From positions 2,790,001-2,854,000 of the forward strand of contig NZ_CP020892.1 in assembly GCF_002163625.1 (NCBI RefSeq): a stretch of DNA of 64,000 nt, read 5' to 3'. The notes beneath the pieces were generated by a model. The model ran no database searches. It was not told where the DNA came from and saw nothing but the letters and a program-made list of their open reading frames with translations. This document shows positions 1 to 8,701 of this stretch, piece by piece (the first letter of the stretch is position 1; each line of letters starts with the position of its first letter). A program made the position numbers and the translations under genes. Source of the stretch: Pseudomonas sp. M30-35 (lineage in GTDB: Bacteria; Pseudomonadota; Gammaproteobacteria; Pseudomonadales; Pseudomonadaceae).

Positions 1-3
1 CAA

Positions 4-345
4 TCAGGCCCGCGGGGGGCGTTCAATCGGCTCGATAAAGCGCACGGGGTCACGATGCCAGGTGCTGTTTGTCGGCACATGACTGCGCAATGATGCAGAT
101 GCCTCATACGATGCAACGAGCGAAGGCGGCTCGTGTGCATGGTCAGCGGTAGAGGAAGATTGATTGTCAGCCGTGCAGAGCACACAGGAGGTCGATGTCG
201 TCTGGCTTTTGTTTGCATCCGCTGTAGCCACAGCCGTTGGTGGCTGAATACCGGTCAGCAAGGCACTGGTCTGCCAAAGCCAGACCATTAAAAAGGTCAG
301 GCTTAGCGCGCGGAGCATTTTCAGCGAGAAAGTGCAGCGTGGCAT
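4..345 (-). CDS. Small exported protein of unknown function
   Basis: A 113-residue protein with a hydrophobic N-terminal segment (about residues 9-32, rich in L, F, V, W) that looks like a signal peptide or membrane anchor. A short Ser/Thr-rich region with a CVLC pair follows near residue 54, then a His-containing stretch and a basic tail ending ERPPRA. The layout (signal, Cys/His-rich middle, ERPPR-like end) resembles small DUF2946/CzcI-type exported proteins found near metal-efflux genes, but that is only a weak resemblance and the neighbouring gene on that side lies outside the window. It is transcribed away from the DAHP synthase. I do not recognise a defined function. Confidence 0.55.
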   Translation of the reverse strand: MPRCTFSLKMLRALSLTFLMVWLWQTSALLTGIQPPTAVATADANKSQTTSTSCVLCTADNQSSSTADHAHEPPSLVASYEASASLRSHVPTNSTWHRDPVRFIEPIERPPRA

Positions 346-652
346 TTACAGTATTCCATGCGGATAACAGCCGAGCTAAGTGCATCTGCGTGCAGCGAAA
401 GCCGTACAGTTGCGTAGACGCCATTCGAGCATAGCCGTTGATTCCTGGGCAAGGGCTTGGCGCAACAATTGATTACCGCGTGCTACGAAGCACTCTGCAA
501 GCCCTCAGACGCTTCAGGCCAGCGCCCTAAATTTCACCGAAACACGATAAATCAGCAATCGATACAGGCGGTCTATCACAGCAATATTTATCAAGCGCAA
601 AGCCAATCGGTTAACATGCATACCTGCCTAACTTATGGAATTGAGAACCGCG
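346..652. other. Intergenic region, divergent, nothing definite
   Basis: About 307 bases between the small exported protein and the DAHP synthase. It must hold the promoters of both divergent genes, but I see no convincing -35/-10 pair, riboswitch or repeat. The short open frames across it look like noise. Confidence 0.5.
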
Positions 653-1999
653 ATGTCACAACCTTGGAGTCCCGACAGCTGGAGAGCCCGCCCAATCCAG
701 CAACAACCACACTACCCGGACGCAGCCCACTTGGCTAAAGTCGAGCAAACCCTGGCCGGTTATCCGCCGCTGGTATTTGCAGGCGAAGCCCGAGAGTTGC
801 GTCGCCAGTTTGGGGAAGTCACCCAAGGCCGTGCTTTTTTGCTCCAGGGCGGTGATTGCGCTGAAAGTTTTGCCGAATTTAGTGCCGGTAAGATTCGCGA
901 CACCTTCAAGGTACTGCTGCAAATGGCGATTGTCATGACCTTCGCCGCCGGTTGTCCTGTGGTCAAGGTGGGTCGCATGGCTGGCCAATTCGCCAAGCCA
1001 CGCTCGGCCAATGATGAAACTATCGACGGCACCACCCTGCCCGCCTACCGCGGCGATATCGTCAATGGCATCGGCTTTGACACGGCCAGTCGCGTGCCGG
1101 ACCCGGAGCGCCTGCTGCAGGCTTACCACCAGTCGACAGCATCGCTGAACTTGCTGCGCGCGTTCGCTCAGGGCGGCTTTGCCGACTTGCACCAAGTGCA
1201 TCAATGGAACCTCGACTTTATTGCCAACTCGGATCTTGCCGAGAAATACAGCGCCCTTGCCGACCGCATTGATGAAACCCTGGCCTTTATGCGCGCATGC
1301 GGCATGGACGCTTCGGCGCAGGTGCGTGAGACCAGTTTTTTCACCGCCCACGAAGCTCTGCTGCTGGGTTATGAACAGGCTTTTGTGCGTAAAGATAGCC
1401 TCACCGGGCGTTTTTACGATTGTTCCGCGCATATGCTCTGGATTGGTGATCGCACTCGCCAGCTCGACGGCGCGCACGTTGAGTTCCTACGCGGCGTGGA
1501 AAACCCAATCGGGGTCAAAGTCGGACCCAGCATGGACAGCGAAGACTTGATCCGCTTGATCGACATACTCAACCCTGAGAATGATCCGGGTCGCCTCAAC
1601 CTGATCGTACGCATGGGCGCCGACAAAGTTGAAGCGGGCCTGCCGCGCCTGATTCAAACCGTGCAACGCGAAGGCCGTAACGTGCTTTGGAGCTCGGACC
1701 CGATGCACGGCAACACCATCAAAGCCTCAAGCGGCTACAAGACCCGCGACTTTGCGCAGATTCTTGCCGAGGTCAAGCAGTTCTTTGCCGTACATCAGGC
1801 TGAAGGCACCTACGCTGGCGGCATCCACATCGAGATGACCGGACAGAATGTCACCGAGTGCATCGGCGGTTCTCGGCCAATCACCGAAGATGACTTATCT
1901 GATCGCTACCACACTCACTGTGACCCACGGATGAATGCTGATCAGTCCTTGGAATTGGCGTTCTTGATTGCGGAAACCCTAAAACAGGTTCGCCGCTAA
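653..1999 (+). CDS. Class II 3-deoxy-7-phosphoheptulonate synthase (DAHP synthase)
   Basis: Catalyses the first shikimate-pathway step, condensing phosphoenolpyruvate and erythrose 4-phosphate to DAHP for aromatic amino acids and, in some pseudomonads, secondary metabolites. The 448-residue protein has the plant-like class II signature blocks: GGDCAE near residue 70, [14 protein letters not shown] near 110, the [12 protein letters not shown] segment and the C-terminal [18 protein letters not shown] stretch with metal/PEP-binding residues. The start was placed at the ATG giving [10 protein letters not shown], the usual N-terminus of Pseudomonas class II enzymes, not at the in-frame ATG 18 bases upstream. 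It appears monocistronic, with a hairpin just after the stop. Length and motifs look intact. Confidence 0.95.
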   Translation: MSQPWSPDSWRARPIQQQPHYPDAAHLAKVEQTLAGYPPLVFAGEARELRRQFGEVTQGRAFLLQGGDCAESFAEFSAGKIRDTFKVLLQMAIVMTFAAGCPVVKVGRMAGQFAKPRSANDETIDGTTLPAYRGDIVNGIGFDTASRVPDPERLLQAYHQSTASLNLLRAFAQGGFADLHQVHQWNLDFIANSDLAEKYSALADRIDETLAFMRACGMDASAQVRETSFFTAHEALLLGYEQAFVRKDSLTGRFYDCSAHMLWIGDRTRQLDGAHVEFLRGVENPIGVKVGPSMDSEDLIRLIDILNPENDPGRLNLIVRMGADKVEAGLPRLIQTVQREGRNVLWSSDPMHGNTIKASSGYKTRDFAQILAEVKQFFAVHQAEGTYAGGIHIEMTGQNVTECIGGSRPITEDDLSDRYHTHCDPRMNADQSLELAFLIAETLKQVRR

Positions 2000-2010
2000 A
2001 CACCAATAGT

Positions 2011-2033
2011 GCGGATGACGCTTTTTCATCCGC
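2011..2033 (+). terminator. Hairpin after the DAHP synthase gene
   Basis: An 8-bp perfect stem (GCGGATGA / TCATCCGC) with a 7-nt loop starts 11 bases after the stop codon. The loop contains a T-run but no T tract follows the stem, so termination may be weak or bidirectional between these convergent genes. Confidence 0.45.
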
Positions 2034-2111
2034 CACGTGGTACCCGCCCTTCATCCCGCTTGAGCCTTGGGCTGGTTGAGTCAGGGCGGCGAGTCGCCCG
2101 CCCTTGCCTCA

Positions 2112-3024
2112 CTATGCGCTGAGCCGTTCACGCAAACGGCCCAGCATGCCAAACAAACTACCGACTCGCTCACGCTCTGGCTCATTGGTCGGCACCTGCG
2201 CCAAACGCATCACCACTTGCTCAGGCTGGGTACGCCAGATAATCGCCTGCTCGACCGCAGCGCTGAGGCCCTTCTCAAACATTCCGCGACGTATAGGCTT
2301 GGGTAAATAGCGGAATATTTGCGCCTCGTTGATCAACTTGTGTATCGCAAAACGGCGTCACCACAAGGCTCAATAACCGCGGATGGGCTTGTGCCAGCGT
2401 TTTCAACAACGGTGCGGTCTCATCCCCTGCCAGTTTTAAATCACTGACCAATAGGTCAACCGGCTCAGAGTTGAGAATGTGCATCGCCTCGGCGATATTG
2501 CGCACACGCAACAAGCGATGAGCGCCTTGCTGGCAAAAATCATCAACCACAGACAACGTCTCAGCGTCATTATCCAGCAGCAACACATTAAGCCGAGCGC
2601 TCATGGCGCTAATCGTCGACAACTCAACATGTTCGCTAACGAGCGGCTGGCGCATGGCAATTTCAGCCGCCTGGCGCAGGGTAAACGCCATTTCCTGCTG
2701 ATCCCAGGGTTTGGTCAGGTAACGGAAGATACCGCCGTTGTTTAACGCATCGACGGCTGCATCCAAGTCTGAATAGCCGGTCAACAAGATGCGCAGGGTG
2801 TTGGGTGCAAGCTCTTGGGCCTGTGCCAGTAACTCCGCGCCAGTCATTTGCGGCATACGCTGGTCGCTGACCAGGATATGCACCGACTCGCTTTCTAAAC
2901 GCTGCAACGCACGGTGCGGGTCACTTTCAGTCAACACCTCATATTGGCGCCTGAACTGCACCGCCAAGCTGCGCAATATGCGTTCTTCGTCATCGACAAA
3001 CATGATGCGTGGCAAATTACTCAT
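2112..3024 (-). pseudogene. Two-receiver response regulator with a frameshift
   Basis: The intact upstream part (3024 to about 2340) encodes a CheY-like receiver domain (MFVDDEERIL near residue 8, phosphoacceptor region LVSDQRM, then YLTKPWD) and a second degenerate receiver. The reading frame then leaves homology after TPFCDTQ. The other frame on the same strand resumes at once with LINEAQIFRYLPKPIRRG and runs 74 codons to a TAG at 2112, exactly the expected end of the second receiver. So one or a few bases are missing near 2335-2345. As read, translation ends at 2275 with an unrelated tail of about 20 residues. It sits 2 bases after the histidine kinase gene and is surely its cognate partner. 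True pseudogene versus sequencing error cannot be decided from sequence alone. Confidence 0.8.
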
Positions 3025-3026
3025 AA

Positions 3027-4331
3027 TCAGGCGCTCCGTTGAAGTTGGGCCGCCTGGGGTCGCGGCAAGCGAATCAAAAAGCGCGTACCGCGCCCTGGCT
3101 CTGAGGCCACACGGATCAAACCACCGTGGTCTTGGACGATCTTGTAGCAGATAGACAATCCCAGCCCCGTGCCTTGGCCCACCGGTTTGGTGGTAAAGAA
3201 TGGGTCGAATATTCGCGCAATAACTTGCGCCTCCATGCCTTTGCCGTTGTCCTGCAAGGAAATAAACACCGCGCCCTCATCAGCCCAACTTTTAATGACA
3301 ACCTGGCCAAAGCCTTCAATTGCTTGTGCCGCGTTATTCAACAAGTTGAGTAGCACCTGGTTGATTTGCGAGGGCGCACAGGGAATAAGCGGCAGCTCGC
3401 CGAGTTGCAGGCTGATCTCGACTTTATCCTTGGTGTTGTTGCGCGCAATCAACAAGGCGCTGCGAATACAATCGTTGATATCGACATCTTCACTCATCGC
3501 CCGGTCGAGCCGGGCAAAATCCTTGAGGCCAACCACCAGCTCGGCGATTTGCTCCAAGCCATACAAAGTATCGGTAAACAGTTGCTGCATATCAGCGCTG
3601 AGCAATTCTGGCGCCGCGGCCTCACGGGCAGAAGCAGCAGCTGTAAACGCGCTTGCAAGCTGTTCCTCGGTGGTCTCAGGATCAGCCATGCAGTCGGCCA
3701 GATCCGCTTGCGACTGGGCCAACTCAAACAATGGAGCAGCCAGTTCATGCATCAACTGCACATTGTTCTTCACATAGCCCAGCGGCGTATTCAGCTCATG
3801 AGCGACACCCGCCACCATTTGCCCGAGCGAAGCCATTTTCTCCGACTGGATCAGCTGCGCCTGCGACTCCTTGAGGTCGTAAAGCGCCTTACGCAGCACA
3901 GTGTTACGCTGGGCAATACGCGACTCCATGGCCTTGAGCAAATCGAGCACAGTGCCCAGCCCTTGATACTTGCCTGCCTCATCAACCAACACGAAGTCTT
4001 CGGTAATTGGGTATTGCAATTGCCCGGTAATCTGCTTGGCCGCATCTTCCAGGCTGGTCGCGATACAGACTACCAACGGTTGCGCATTCATCACCTCGGC
4101 AACCGGGTGACGGCCGCGCAAGTCACGGCCAAAGCGCTGCATGAAGATATCTTGCAACGTCGTGCGGCTGACCAAGCCCAATGGTTTGCCAGCACTATCG
4201 ACTATCGGCAGGGATAAAAATGCTTTGTGCGCTGGGGTTAATAACCGGTCGGCAACATCAGCGATACTCATGTCCGGCGCGAGTGGATCAACGGGTTTGA
4301 GCAACTGCGTTAACGCGCTGGCGTTGGGCAT
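3027..4331 (-). CDS. CBS-domain sensor histidine kinase
   Basis: A 434-residue cytoplasmic kinase with no membrane segment. The N-terminal part (about 10-145) looks like a tandem CBS pair (LSLPIVDSAGKPLGLVS; ITEDFVLVDEAGKYQGLGT), a module that usually senses adenine nucleotides. A coiled linker follows, then the HisKA H-box MVAGVAHELNTPLGYVKNN with phospho-acceptor His near 177, a long helical insert, and an ATPase domain with N box LLNLLNNAAQAI, G1 DNGKGM, F box FDPFFTTK and G2 GTGLGLSI. All catalytic blocks are present. It is followed after 2 bases by the frameshifted response regulator, so the pathway output may be lost or altered even though the kinase itself is intact. Confidence 0.88.
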   Translation of the reverse strand: MPNASALTQLLKPVDPLAPDMSIADVADRLLTPAHKAFLSLPIVDSAGKPLGLVSRTTLQDIFMQRFGRDLRGRHPVAEVMNAQPLVVCIATSLEDAAKQITGQLQYPITEDFVLVDEAGKYQGLGTVLDLLKAMESRIAQRNTVLRKALYDLKESQAQLIQSEKMASLGQMVAGVAHELNTPLGYVKNNVQLMHELAAPLFELAQSQADLADCMADPETTEEQLASAFTAAASAREAAAPELLSADMQQLFTDTLYGLEQIAELVVGLKDFARLDRAMSEDVDINDCIRSALLIARNNTKDKVEISLQLGELPLIPCAPSQINQVLLNLLNNAAQAIEGFGQVVIKSWADEGAVFISLQDNGKGMEAQVIARIFDPFFTTKPVGQGTGLGLSICYKIVQDHGGLIRVASEPGRGTRFLIRLPRPQAAQLQRSA

Positions 4332-4589
4332 CAGGCAATTCCTGGCGGGATAAGGCCTGTCATTTAAACAGCGTCAAGTTGCCATCATGTGACACCGGTC
4401 TCAGCCCGACAGACTGCAATGCCCTTGTCATCACTCGGTCAGAACCGTACATCAGCGCATGCAGGCAGCCGTATGATTCAAAAGCATTTACCGCTAACGC
4501 TGCCAAGCCAATGCTTAAACAGCACACCGAATGACAGTCCGCACATCGCAGAGTAAGCTAGCTGTTCACCCCCCGATTGGGAGCCGAGC

Positions 4590-4757
4590 ATGCCTTGGTA
4601 TATCTGGTTGTTGATTATCGTCGTCTTAGGTTCAATCGTTGGTGGTTTGATGACGTTGCGAGGTACTGCAAAACCGCTGAACCTGACCGACGAGCAACTT
4701 AAGCGCATCCACAAACGCAATGTTGAACAGGATGCTAAAGACGCGCAGGACTCTTAA
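4590..4757 (+). CDS. DUF2897 family small membrane protein
   Basis: A 55-codon gene below the usual length cut-off. It starts with an ATG 5 bases after GGGAGCC, a plausible ribosome binding site. The product has one hydrophobic helix (WYIWLLIIVVLGSIVGGLM, residues 3-21) followed by a charged tail with LTDEQLKRIHKRN and ending in an acidic stretch. This matches the DUF2897 pattern: one membrane span followed by a TxEQLKRIxxRN motif. No function is known for the family. It converges on the solute-binding protein gene, with 17 bases between the stops. Nothing nearby suggests a partner. Confidence 0.8.
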   Translation: MPWYIWLLIIVVLGSIVGGLMTLRGTAKPLNLTDEQLKRIHKRNVEQDAKDAQDS

Positions 4758-4774
4758 TTCCCTGCATGTTCGAC

Positions 4775-5584
4775 CTACTCAGCTTCGCTCTGAGTAGGTT
4801 GCACAACTGTTGTTTCTAGACCCGCCACTGGCCGCACCTTGATCTCATAGGGTGCAAAAATCCTTTCCAACTGCCCAGACTGGCGCAGCCCCTCAAGCAA
4901 CTGATGGAAGCGCTGCGCAGTGATCGGAGAGTCTGGCCGTAAAATTGCGTGGTGCTTGTAGATCTGATCGAGCCTCTGAGAAACCAAAAGACTGCTCACA
5001 TGCTTTGGATGCGCCTCTAGGAAAGTCTTCAGATACGAGCGCGTGACCAAGGCAATATCAGCACGTCTATGCACCACCATCAGGATGTTACCGTCAAGCG
5101 AACGACTAACGACGGCATTATGGTTTTTGGCGAGGTAGCTCGGGTCAGTATTAAAGTCAGCAATCGCATAGTGATAGCCACTAAGCAACACCAATCGCTT
5201 GCCTAAGATCTTGTTGAAATACGCTTCGTTTCGCCCCGCGGCTCTACGCGAGACAAACACCTCAGCATCTTCAAGCCCCATATCGACAAACTGGTAGGGG
5301 CCACCTTGCCAACCCCAGTTGGGGTTCTCGAACAGGCTCACATCGACGCGACCACTGCTTAAGTCGGCGTAACGACGCGGCAAAGAGGTTGGGACAATAA
5401 CGAAGTCGAACTCTGACTGCTGGCTATTCAATGCAGCAATTAACTCGGGCATTAACCCCCGCGTCGTCACTTCACTTGCACCGAATGCATAAGGCGGAAA
5501 ATATACGCCACTGACATTAACGATCTGCTTCGCCAACAGCGGTGTCGAGAAGAACATCAACACCGTTAATAAGTGCTTGAACAT
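4775..5584 (-). CDS. Periplasmic solute-binding protein (SBP_bac_3 type)
   Basis: A 269-residue protein with a Sec signal peptide (MFKHLLTVLMFFSTPLLAKQ), followed by a family-3 extracellular solute-binding fold: the early YFPPYAFG segment, SGRVDVSLFENPNWGW and a late LEGLRQSGQLERIFAPY helix. The start was taken at the ATG that begins the signal peptide; an in-frame upstream start would add 9 residues with no signal character. There is no ABC permease or ATPase nearby, so it may act as a sensor-type or orphan binding protein, as many Pseudomonas paralogues appear to do. The ligand cannot be told from sequence; polar amino acids are the usual guess. Confidence 0.75.
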   Translation of the reverse strand: MFKHLLTVLMFFSTPLLAKQIVNVSGVYFPPYAFGASEVTTRGLMPELIAALNSQQSEFDFVIVPTSLPRRYADLSSGRVDVSLFENPNWGWQGGPYQFVDMGLEDAEVFVSRRAAGRNEAYFNKILGKRLVLLSGYHYAIADFNTDPSYLAKNHNAVVSRSLDGNILMVVHRRADIALVTRSYLKTFLEAHPKHVSSLLVSQRLDQIYKHHAILRPDSPITAQRFHQLLEGLRQSGQLERIFAPYEIKVRPVAGLETTVVQPTQSEAE

Positions 5585-5733
5585 AGGCCGGCCTTGTACC
5601 TGAACATCCATATTGGCAAAAAGCCATTAACACAGACTCTATCTTAGTTACTGAAGCGAAAAAATGGATCAAAATGACCGCTCAGCTGAAACTAACGGAC
5701 TTCTGCTGCGCCTTGTCCGCTCCCACCAGCTTG

Positions 5734-5968
5734 GAGTCTCTGAAAATGTAGCGAGCGACGGGAGTACAAGGCGCAACGACCAACGGGAGTAACAGCCGAA
5801 AGCTGGCCCGTAGGGCGAGCGCAGCGAGTCAAAAAATGCGAAAAGCGACCGGGGTCGCGCTCGACTTTACGTGTTTGTAAATGAGCATTTGATTCGCATT
5901 GCTCACCCCTTCGAGGCCGCAGCAGGGGCTGCCCCAGTAATATCTAGCGCAGTAGTTTTCAGAGGCTC
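5734..5968 (-). mobile_element. MITE-like repeat, copy A
   Basis: A 235-bp non-coding element bounded by 13-bp imperfect terminal inverted repeats, GAGTCTCTGAAAA at 5734-5746 and the complement of GAGCCTCTGAAAA at 5956-5968 (one mismatch). It is flanked by a 5-bp direct repeat GCTTG (5729-5733 and 5969-5973), as expected for a target duplication. The interior shares long blocks with 52019-52188 in the opposite orientation, including GTAGCGAGCGACG, GCCGGGGTCGCGCTCGACTTTA-like and GGGGCTGCCCCAGTAATATC, CTAGCGCAGTAG. Copy A has about 60 extra bases near its left end. It holds no transposase and ends 12 bases from the atuR stop codon. Just outside its left end, TGCGCCTTGT (5707-5716) is the exact complement of ACAAGGCGCA inside it (5766-5775). 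Confidence 0.75.
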
Positions 5969-5979
5969 GCTTGATCCAA

Positions 5980-6600
5980 TCAATCCTTCAATACAAGCGA
6001 TAAAGCCTCTTCAGCCAGTTGATCAAGCCCCATAGGCCCTTCACAACGGAACCAGGTTGTAGTCCAGCTCAACGCTCCCGTGAGGAAGCGTCGAATGATG
6101 AATGGGTCAGCTTTGAAATAACCCTCGGCTTTAGCCTGCGACAAAACCTCCAGCCAAATCTGCTCGTAGGTTTCACGCAAGGCCAGAATGTGCGCACGGC
6201 CTTCGTCAGACAACGATCGCCACTCATAAACCAGCACCGCCATCGCCTCGCCCGTGCCACCCATGATCGATTGCAACTCACAACGAATCAACGCCAGAAC
6301 CTGCTCACGCAGGGTGGTTGCCTCACTGAGTGCGGCTTGCATCAATGCGGTGTTATAGCGAACCGTCTCTTCCATCACCGAGCGCAGAATTTCATCTTTG
6401 CTTTTGAAGTGATGAAAGATACTGCCTGACTGAATGCCAACTGCGCTGGCCAGATCACGTACCGTCGTGCGCTCAAAACCTTTACTGCGAAACAAGTGAG
6501 CAGCCATCTGCAGTAATTTGCCGCGGGCGCTGTCAGGGTCAGTGACCAAACCACTGGCAACTAGATTCTGCATGACTGCCTGGGCCTTCAAATCATCCAA
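5980..6600 (-). CDS. atuR: TetR-family repressor of acyclic terpene utilisation
   Basis: A 206-residue TetR regulator. Residues about 27-75 form the helix-turn-helix (GFERTTVRDLASAVGIQSGSIFHHFKSKDEIL split over two helices); the remainder is an all-helical ligand-binding domain. It sits divergent to atuA in the position AtuR occupies in other pseudomonads, where it represses the atu operon until a terpenoid acyl-CoA inducer is present. The start was placed at TTG 6600 because AGGGAG lies 8 bases upstream; the in-frame ATG at 6573 has only a weak site. Two matching operators lie in the upstream gap, one overlapping each predicted promoter, implying autorepression. A MITE-like element abuts its 3' end. 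Confidence 0.92.
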   Translation of the reverse strand: MDDLKAQAVMQNLVASGLVTDPDSARGKLLQMAAHLFRSKGFERTTVRDLASAVGIQSGSIFHHFKSKDEILRSVMEETVRYNTALMQAALSEATTLREQVLALIRCELQSIMGGTGEAMAVLVYEWRSLSDEGRAHILALRETYEQIWLEVLSQAKAEGYFKADPFIIRRFLTGALSWTTTWFRCEGPMGLDQLAEEALSLVLKD

Positions 6601-6709
6601 ACTGTTACTCCCTGAAATATCTGCCAGTTACGTGCCTGTTGCCACGCTTGATTATCAAAGTTCGACAAGTGCTTGTTGGTATTAACTAAACCTATGCCTA
6701 CACGGTAAA

Positions 6710-6725
6710 CCAAGCAAGCGCTTGG
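6710..6725. promoter_or_regulatory. AtuR operator O1
   Basis: CCAAGCAAGCGCTTGG. It is the exact reverse complement of O2 at 6767-6782 and contains the palindromic core CAAGCGCTTG. It overlaps the predicted -35 of atuA. AtuR is known to bind inverted repeats in this gap in P. aeruginosa; assignment here is by position and symmetry. A weaker related palindrome, CAAGTGCTTG, lies at 6666-6675. Confidence 0.85.
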
Positions 6726-6750
6726 CACTACTTCCGGATAGAAATTTAGA
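6722..6750 (+). promoter_or_regulatory. Predicted atuA promoter
   Basis: TTGGCA at 6722-6727 (5/6 to the sigma-70 -35 consensus), a 17-base spacer, then TTTAGA at 6745-6750 (weak -10). The -35 overlaps operator O1. The transcript would start near 6757, about 70 bases before atuA, with O2 just downstream of the start. Confidence 0.5.
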
Positions 6751-6766
6751 GGCAAGGGCTTTTCAA
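6738..6766 (-). promoter_or_regulatory. Predicted atuR promoter
   Basis: On the minus strand TTGAAA (6761-6766), a 17-base spacer and TTCTAT (6738-6743). The -35 directly abuts operator O2, mirroring the atuA side. The two promoters would face each other and overlap between the operators. Confidence 0.45.
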
Positions 6767-6782
6767 CCAAGCGCTTGCTTGG
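6767..6782. promoter_or_regulatory. AtuR operator O2
   Basis: CCAAGCGCTTGCTTGG, the exact reverse complement of O1, with 41 bases between the two sites. It lies next to the predicted atuR -35 and about 10 bases into the predicted atuA transcript, so a bound repressor could block both promoters. Confidence 0.85.
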
Positions 6783-6826
6783 TAGTGTTGATTCCATCTT
6801 ATCAGCTTGTTGCGGGCCCTACTCTA

Positions 6827-8611
6827 ATGACTAAAACCGTACGCATTGGCTGCGCCAGCGCATTCTGGGGCGACACCTCTACTGCTGCAGCCCAACTGGT
6901 CAATGGCACGCAACTCGACTACCTGGTGTTTGACTATCTCGCTGAAATCACCATGTCGATCATGGCTGGCGCGAAAATGAAGCAGCCAGATGCAGGCTAT
7001 GCCACTGACTTCGTCGAGACGCTGCAACCACTGCTGAATAAAATCGCAACAGACAAGATTCGGGTTATTAGTAACGCAGGCGGGGTTAATCCTCAGGCTT
7101 GCGCGCTAGCACTTGCGACGGCCTGCGAAAAAGCCGGGGTTGAGTTGAAAATTGCCGTGGTGCATGGCGATAACCTACAAAGCAAAGCCGCAGAGTTTGC
7201 CAAAGCAGGCACAGTTGAAATGTTCAGTGGCGCAGCGATGCCGCCCTTCTGCGTGTCAGTCAACGCCTACCTGGGTGCCCCGGCGATTGTGGCGGCCCTT
7301 GAACTCGGCGCTGACATCGTAATTACCGGACGTGTCGTCGACAGCGCAGTCGTCAGCAGTGCTTTAGTGCATGAGTTTGGCTGGTCGTGGAGTGACTATG
7401 ACAAGCTCGCCCAAGCGGCTCTGGCTGGGCACATCATTGAGTGCGGCGCGCAATGCACGGGAGGAAACTTCACCGACTGGCAAGAGGTTCCGGACTACGA
7501 GCACATCGGCTTTCCGGTGGTTGAGGTTAGCGCTGACTCAAGCTTTATCGTCAGCAAACCCGAGGGTAGCGGTGGTTTGGTGAGCACGCTGACGGTTGGC
7601 GAACAAATGCTTTACGAAATTGGCGACCCCCACGCCTACCTGCTGCCGGATGTGATCTGTGATTTCAGTCAAGTCGAGCTACAGCAATCTGGGCAGAACC
7701 GTGTCGCAGTCAAAGGCGCAAAGGGTATGCCGCCAACTGACCGTTATAAAGTCAGTGCAACTTACCCTGATGGCTTTCGCTGCTCCGCCAGTTGCTTGAT
7801 CAGTGGTATCGATGCCGTAAAAAAAGCGCAGCGGGTCAGCCAGGCGATTATCGCCAAGACCGAGGAAATATTCGCTGAACGAGGTTGGGGCAATTATCGC
7901 GAAGTTAATATTGAACTGCTCGGCAGCGAGGCAACCTACGGCCCCCATGGGCAGCGCCAGGACACCCGCGAAGTAGTGATCAAACTTGCGGTGCGCCACG
8001 CCAAGAAAGAAGCCTTGATTGTGTTCTCACGTGAGATTGCCCAGGCCGCAACGGGCATGGCTCCGGGCCTGACGGGCATTGTCGGCGGGCGGCCAACAGT
8101 GTATCCGGTCATCCGCCTGTTCTCTTTCCTGGTCGACAAAGCCGTTTGTGAGCTTGAAGTAGACATTAATGGCCAGCGCAGCAGCGTCGCCCTTCCCGCT
8201 CTTGAGAGCAGCCAGCAACAGGCTGCGGCGATTGATCCACCGACACCATCCAGTAAAGCAGAGACGTCAGTCGCGCTGGTCAAGCTGGCGGTTGCGCGTT
8301 CGGGCGACAAAGGCAATCACAGCAATATTGGCGTGATGGCCAGAAAGCCCGAATACATGGCGTGGATCGCGGCTGCATTGACCGAGGCTGCCGTGGCTGA
8401 ATGGATGGCGCATGTACTTCAGCCAGCGCAGAGCAAGGTCAGTCGCTGGTATTTACCCGGCACCCATAGCTTGAATTTTCTACTGGAGAACGCCTTGGGC
8501 GGCGGTGGTGTTGCCAGCCTGCGTATTGATCCACAAGGAAAAGCCTTCGCCCAACAACTGTTGGAGTTTCCGGTGCCCGTGCCAAACGCGCTGGCGAGCG
8601 CTCTCGTTTGA
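6827..8611 (+). CDS. atuA: Acyclic terpene utilisation protein AtuA
   Basis: A 594-residue AtuA-family protein. The N-terminal DUF1446 region starts [14 protein letters not shown] and includes [16 protein letters not shown] and the glycine-rich [16 protein letters not shown]; a C-terminal ferredoxin-fold AtuA-like domain begins near residue 480 ([20 protein letters not shown]). It is needed for growth on citronellol in P. aeruginosa, but its reaction is not settled; a role late in the pathway, around 3-hydroxy-3-isohexenylglutaryl-CoA, has been suggested. The ATG at 6827 was chosen because the upstream in-frame extension runs through operator O2. It is the first gene of a co-oriented eight-gene operon. 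Confidence 0.92.
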   Translation: MTKTVRIGCASAFWGDTSTAAAQLVNGTQLDYLVFDYLAEITMSIMAGAKMKQPDAGYATDFVETLQPLLNKIATDKIRVISNAGGVNPQACALALATACEKAGVELKIAVVHGDNLQSKAAEFAKAGTVEMFSGAAMPPFCVSVNAYLGAPAIVAALELGADIVITGRVVDSAVVSSALVHEFGWSWSDYDKLAQAALAGHIIECGAQCTGGNFTDWQEVPDYEHIGFPVVEVSADSSFIVSKPEGSGGLVSTLTVGEQMLYEIGDPHAYLLPDVICDFSQVELQQSGQNRVAVKGAKGMPPTDRYKVSATYPDGFRCSASCLISGIDAVKKAQRVSQAIIAKTEEIFAERGWGNYREVNIELLGSEATYGPHGQRQDTREVVIKLAVRHAKKEALIVFSREIAQAATGMAPGLTGIVGGRPTVYPVIRLFSFLVDKAVCELEVDINGQRSSVALPALESSQQQAAAIDPPTPSSKAETSVALVKLAVARSGDKGNHSNIGVMARKPEYMAWIAAALTEAAVAEWMAHVLQPAQSKVSRWYLPGTHSLNFLLENALGGGGVASLRIDPQGKAFAQQLLEFPVPVPNALASALV

Positions 8612-8701
8612 TCAATGAACTGCCGGCCAGGCGCAGCGTAATCCGTCAATTAATGCTCAAGAGCCTCTGCTGAATTTGCCCTCTACAAGTTGAGAATAAC
8701 A

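Noticed and set aside
656..1477. Long minus-strand open frame (273 codons) opposite the DAHP synthase
   Set aside because: It lies wholly antisense to a certain gene, has no ribosome site and no recognisable domain; a high-GC third-position effect.
3366..4217. Plus-strand open frame of 283 codons opposite the histidine kinase
   Set aside because: Antisense to all kinase motifs, no signal or domain.
6573..6573. ATG start for atuR at 6573
   Set aside because: In frame, but the TTG at 6600 has AGGGAG at 8 bases and keeps the N-terminal extension; ATG kept only as an alternative.
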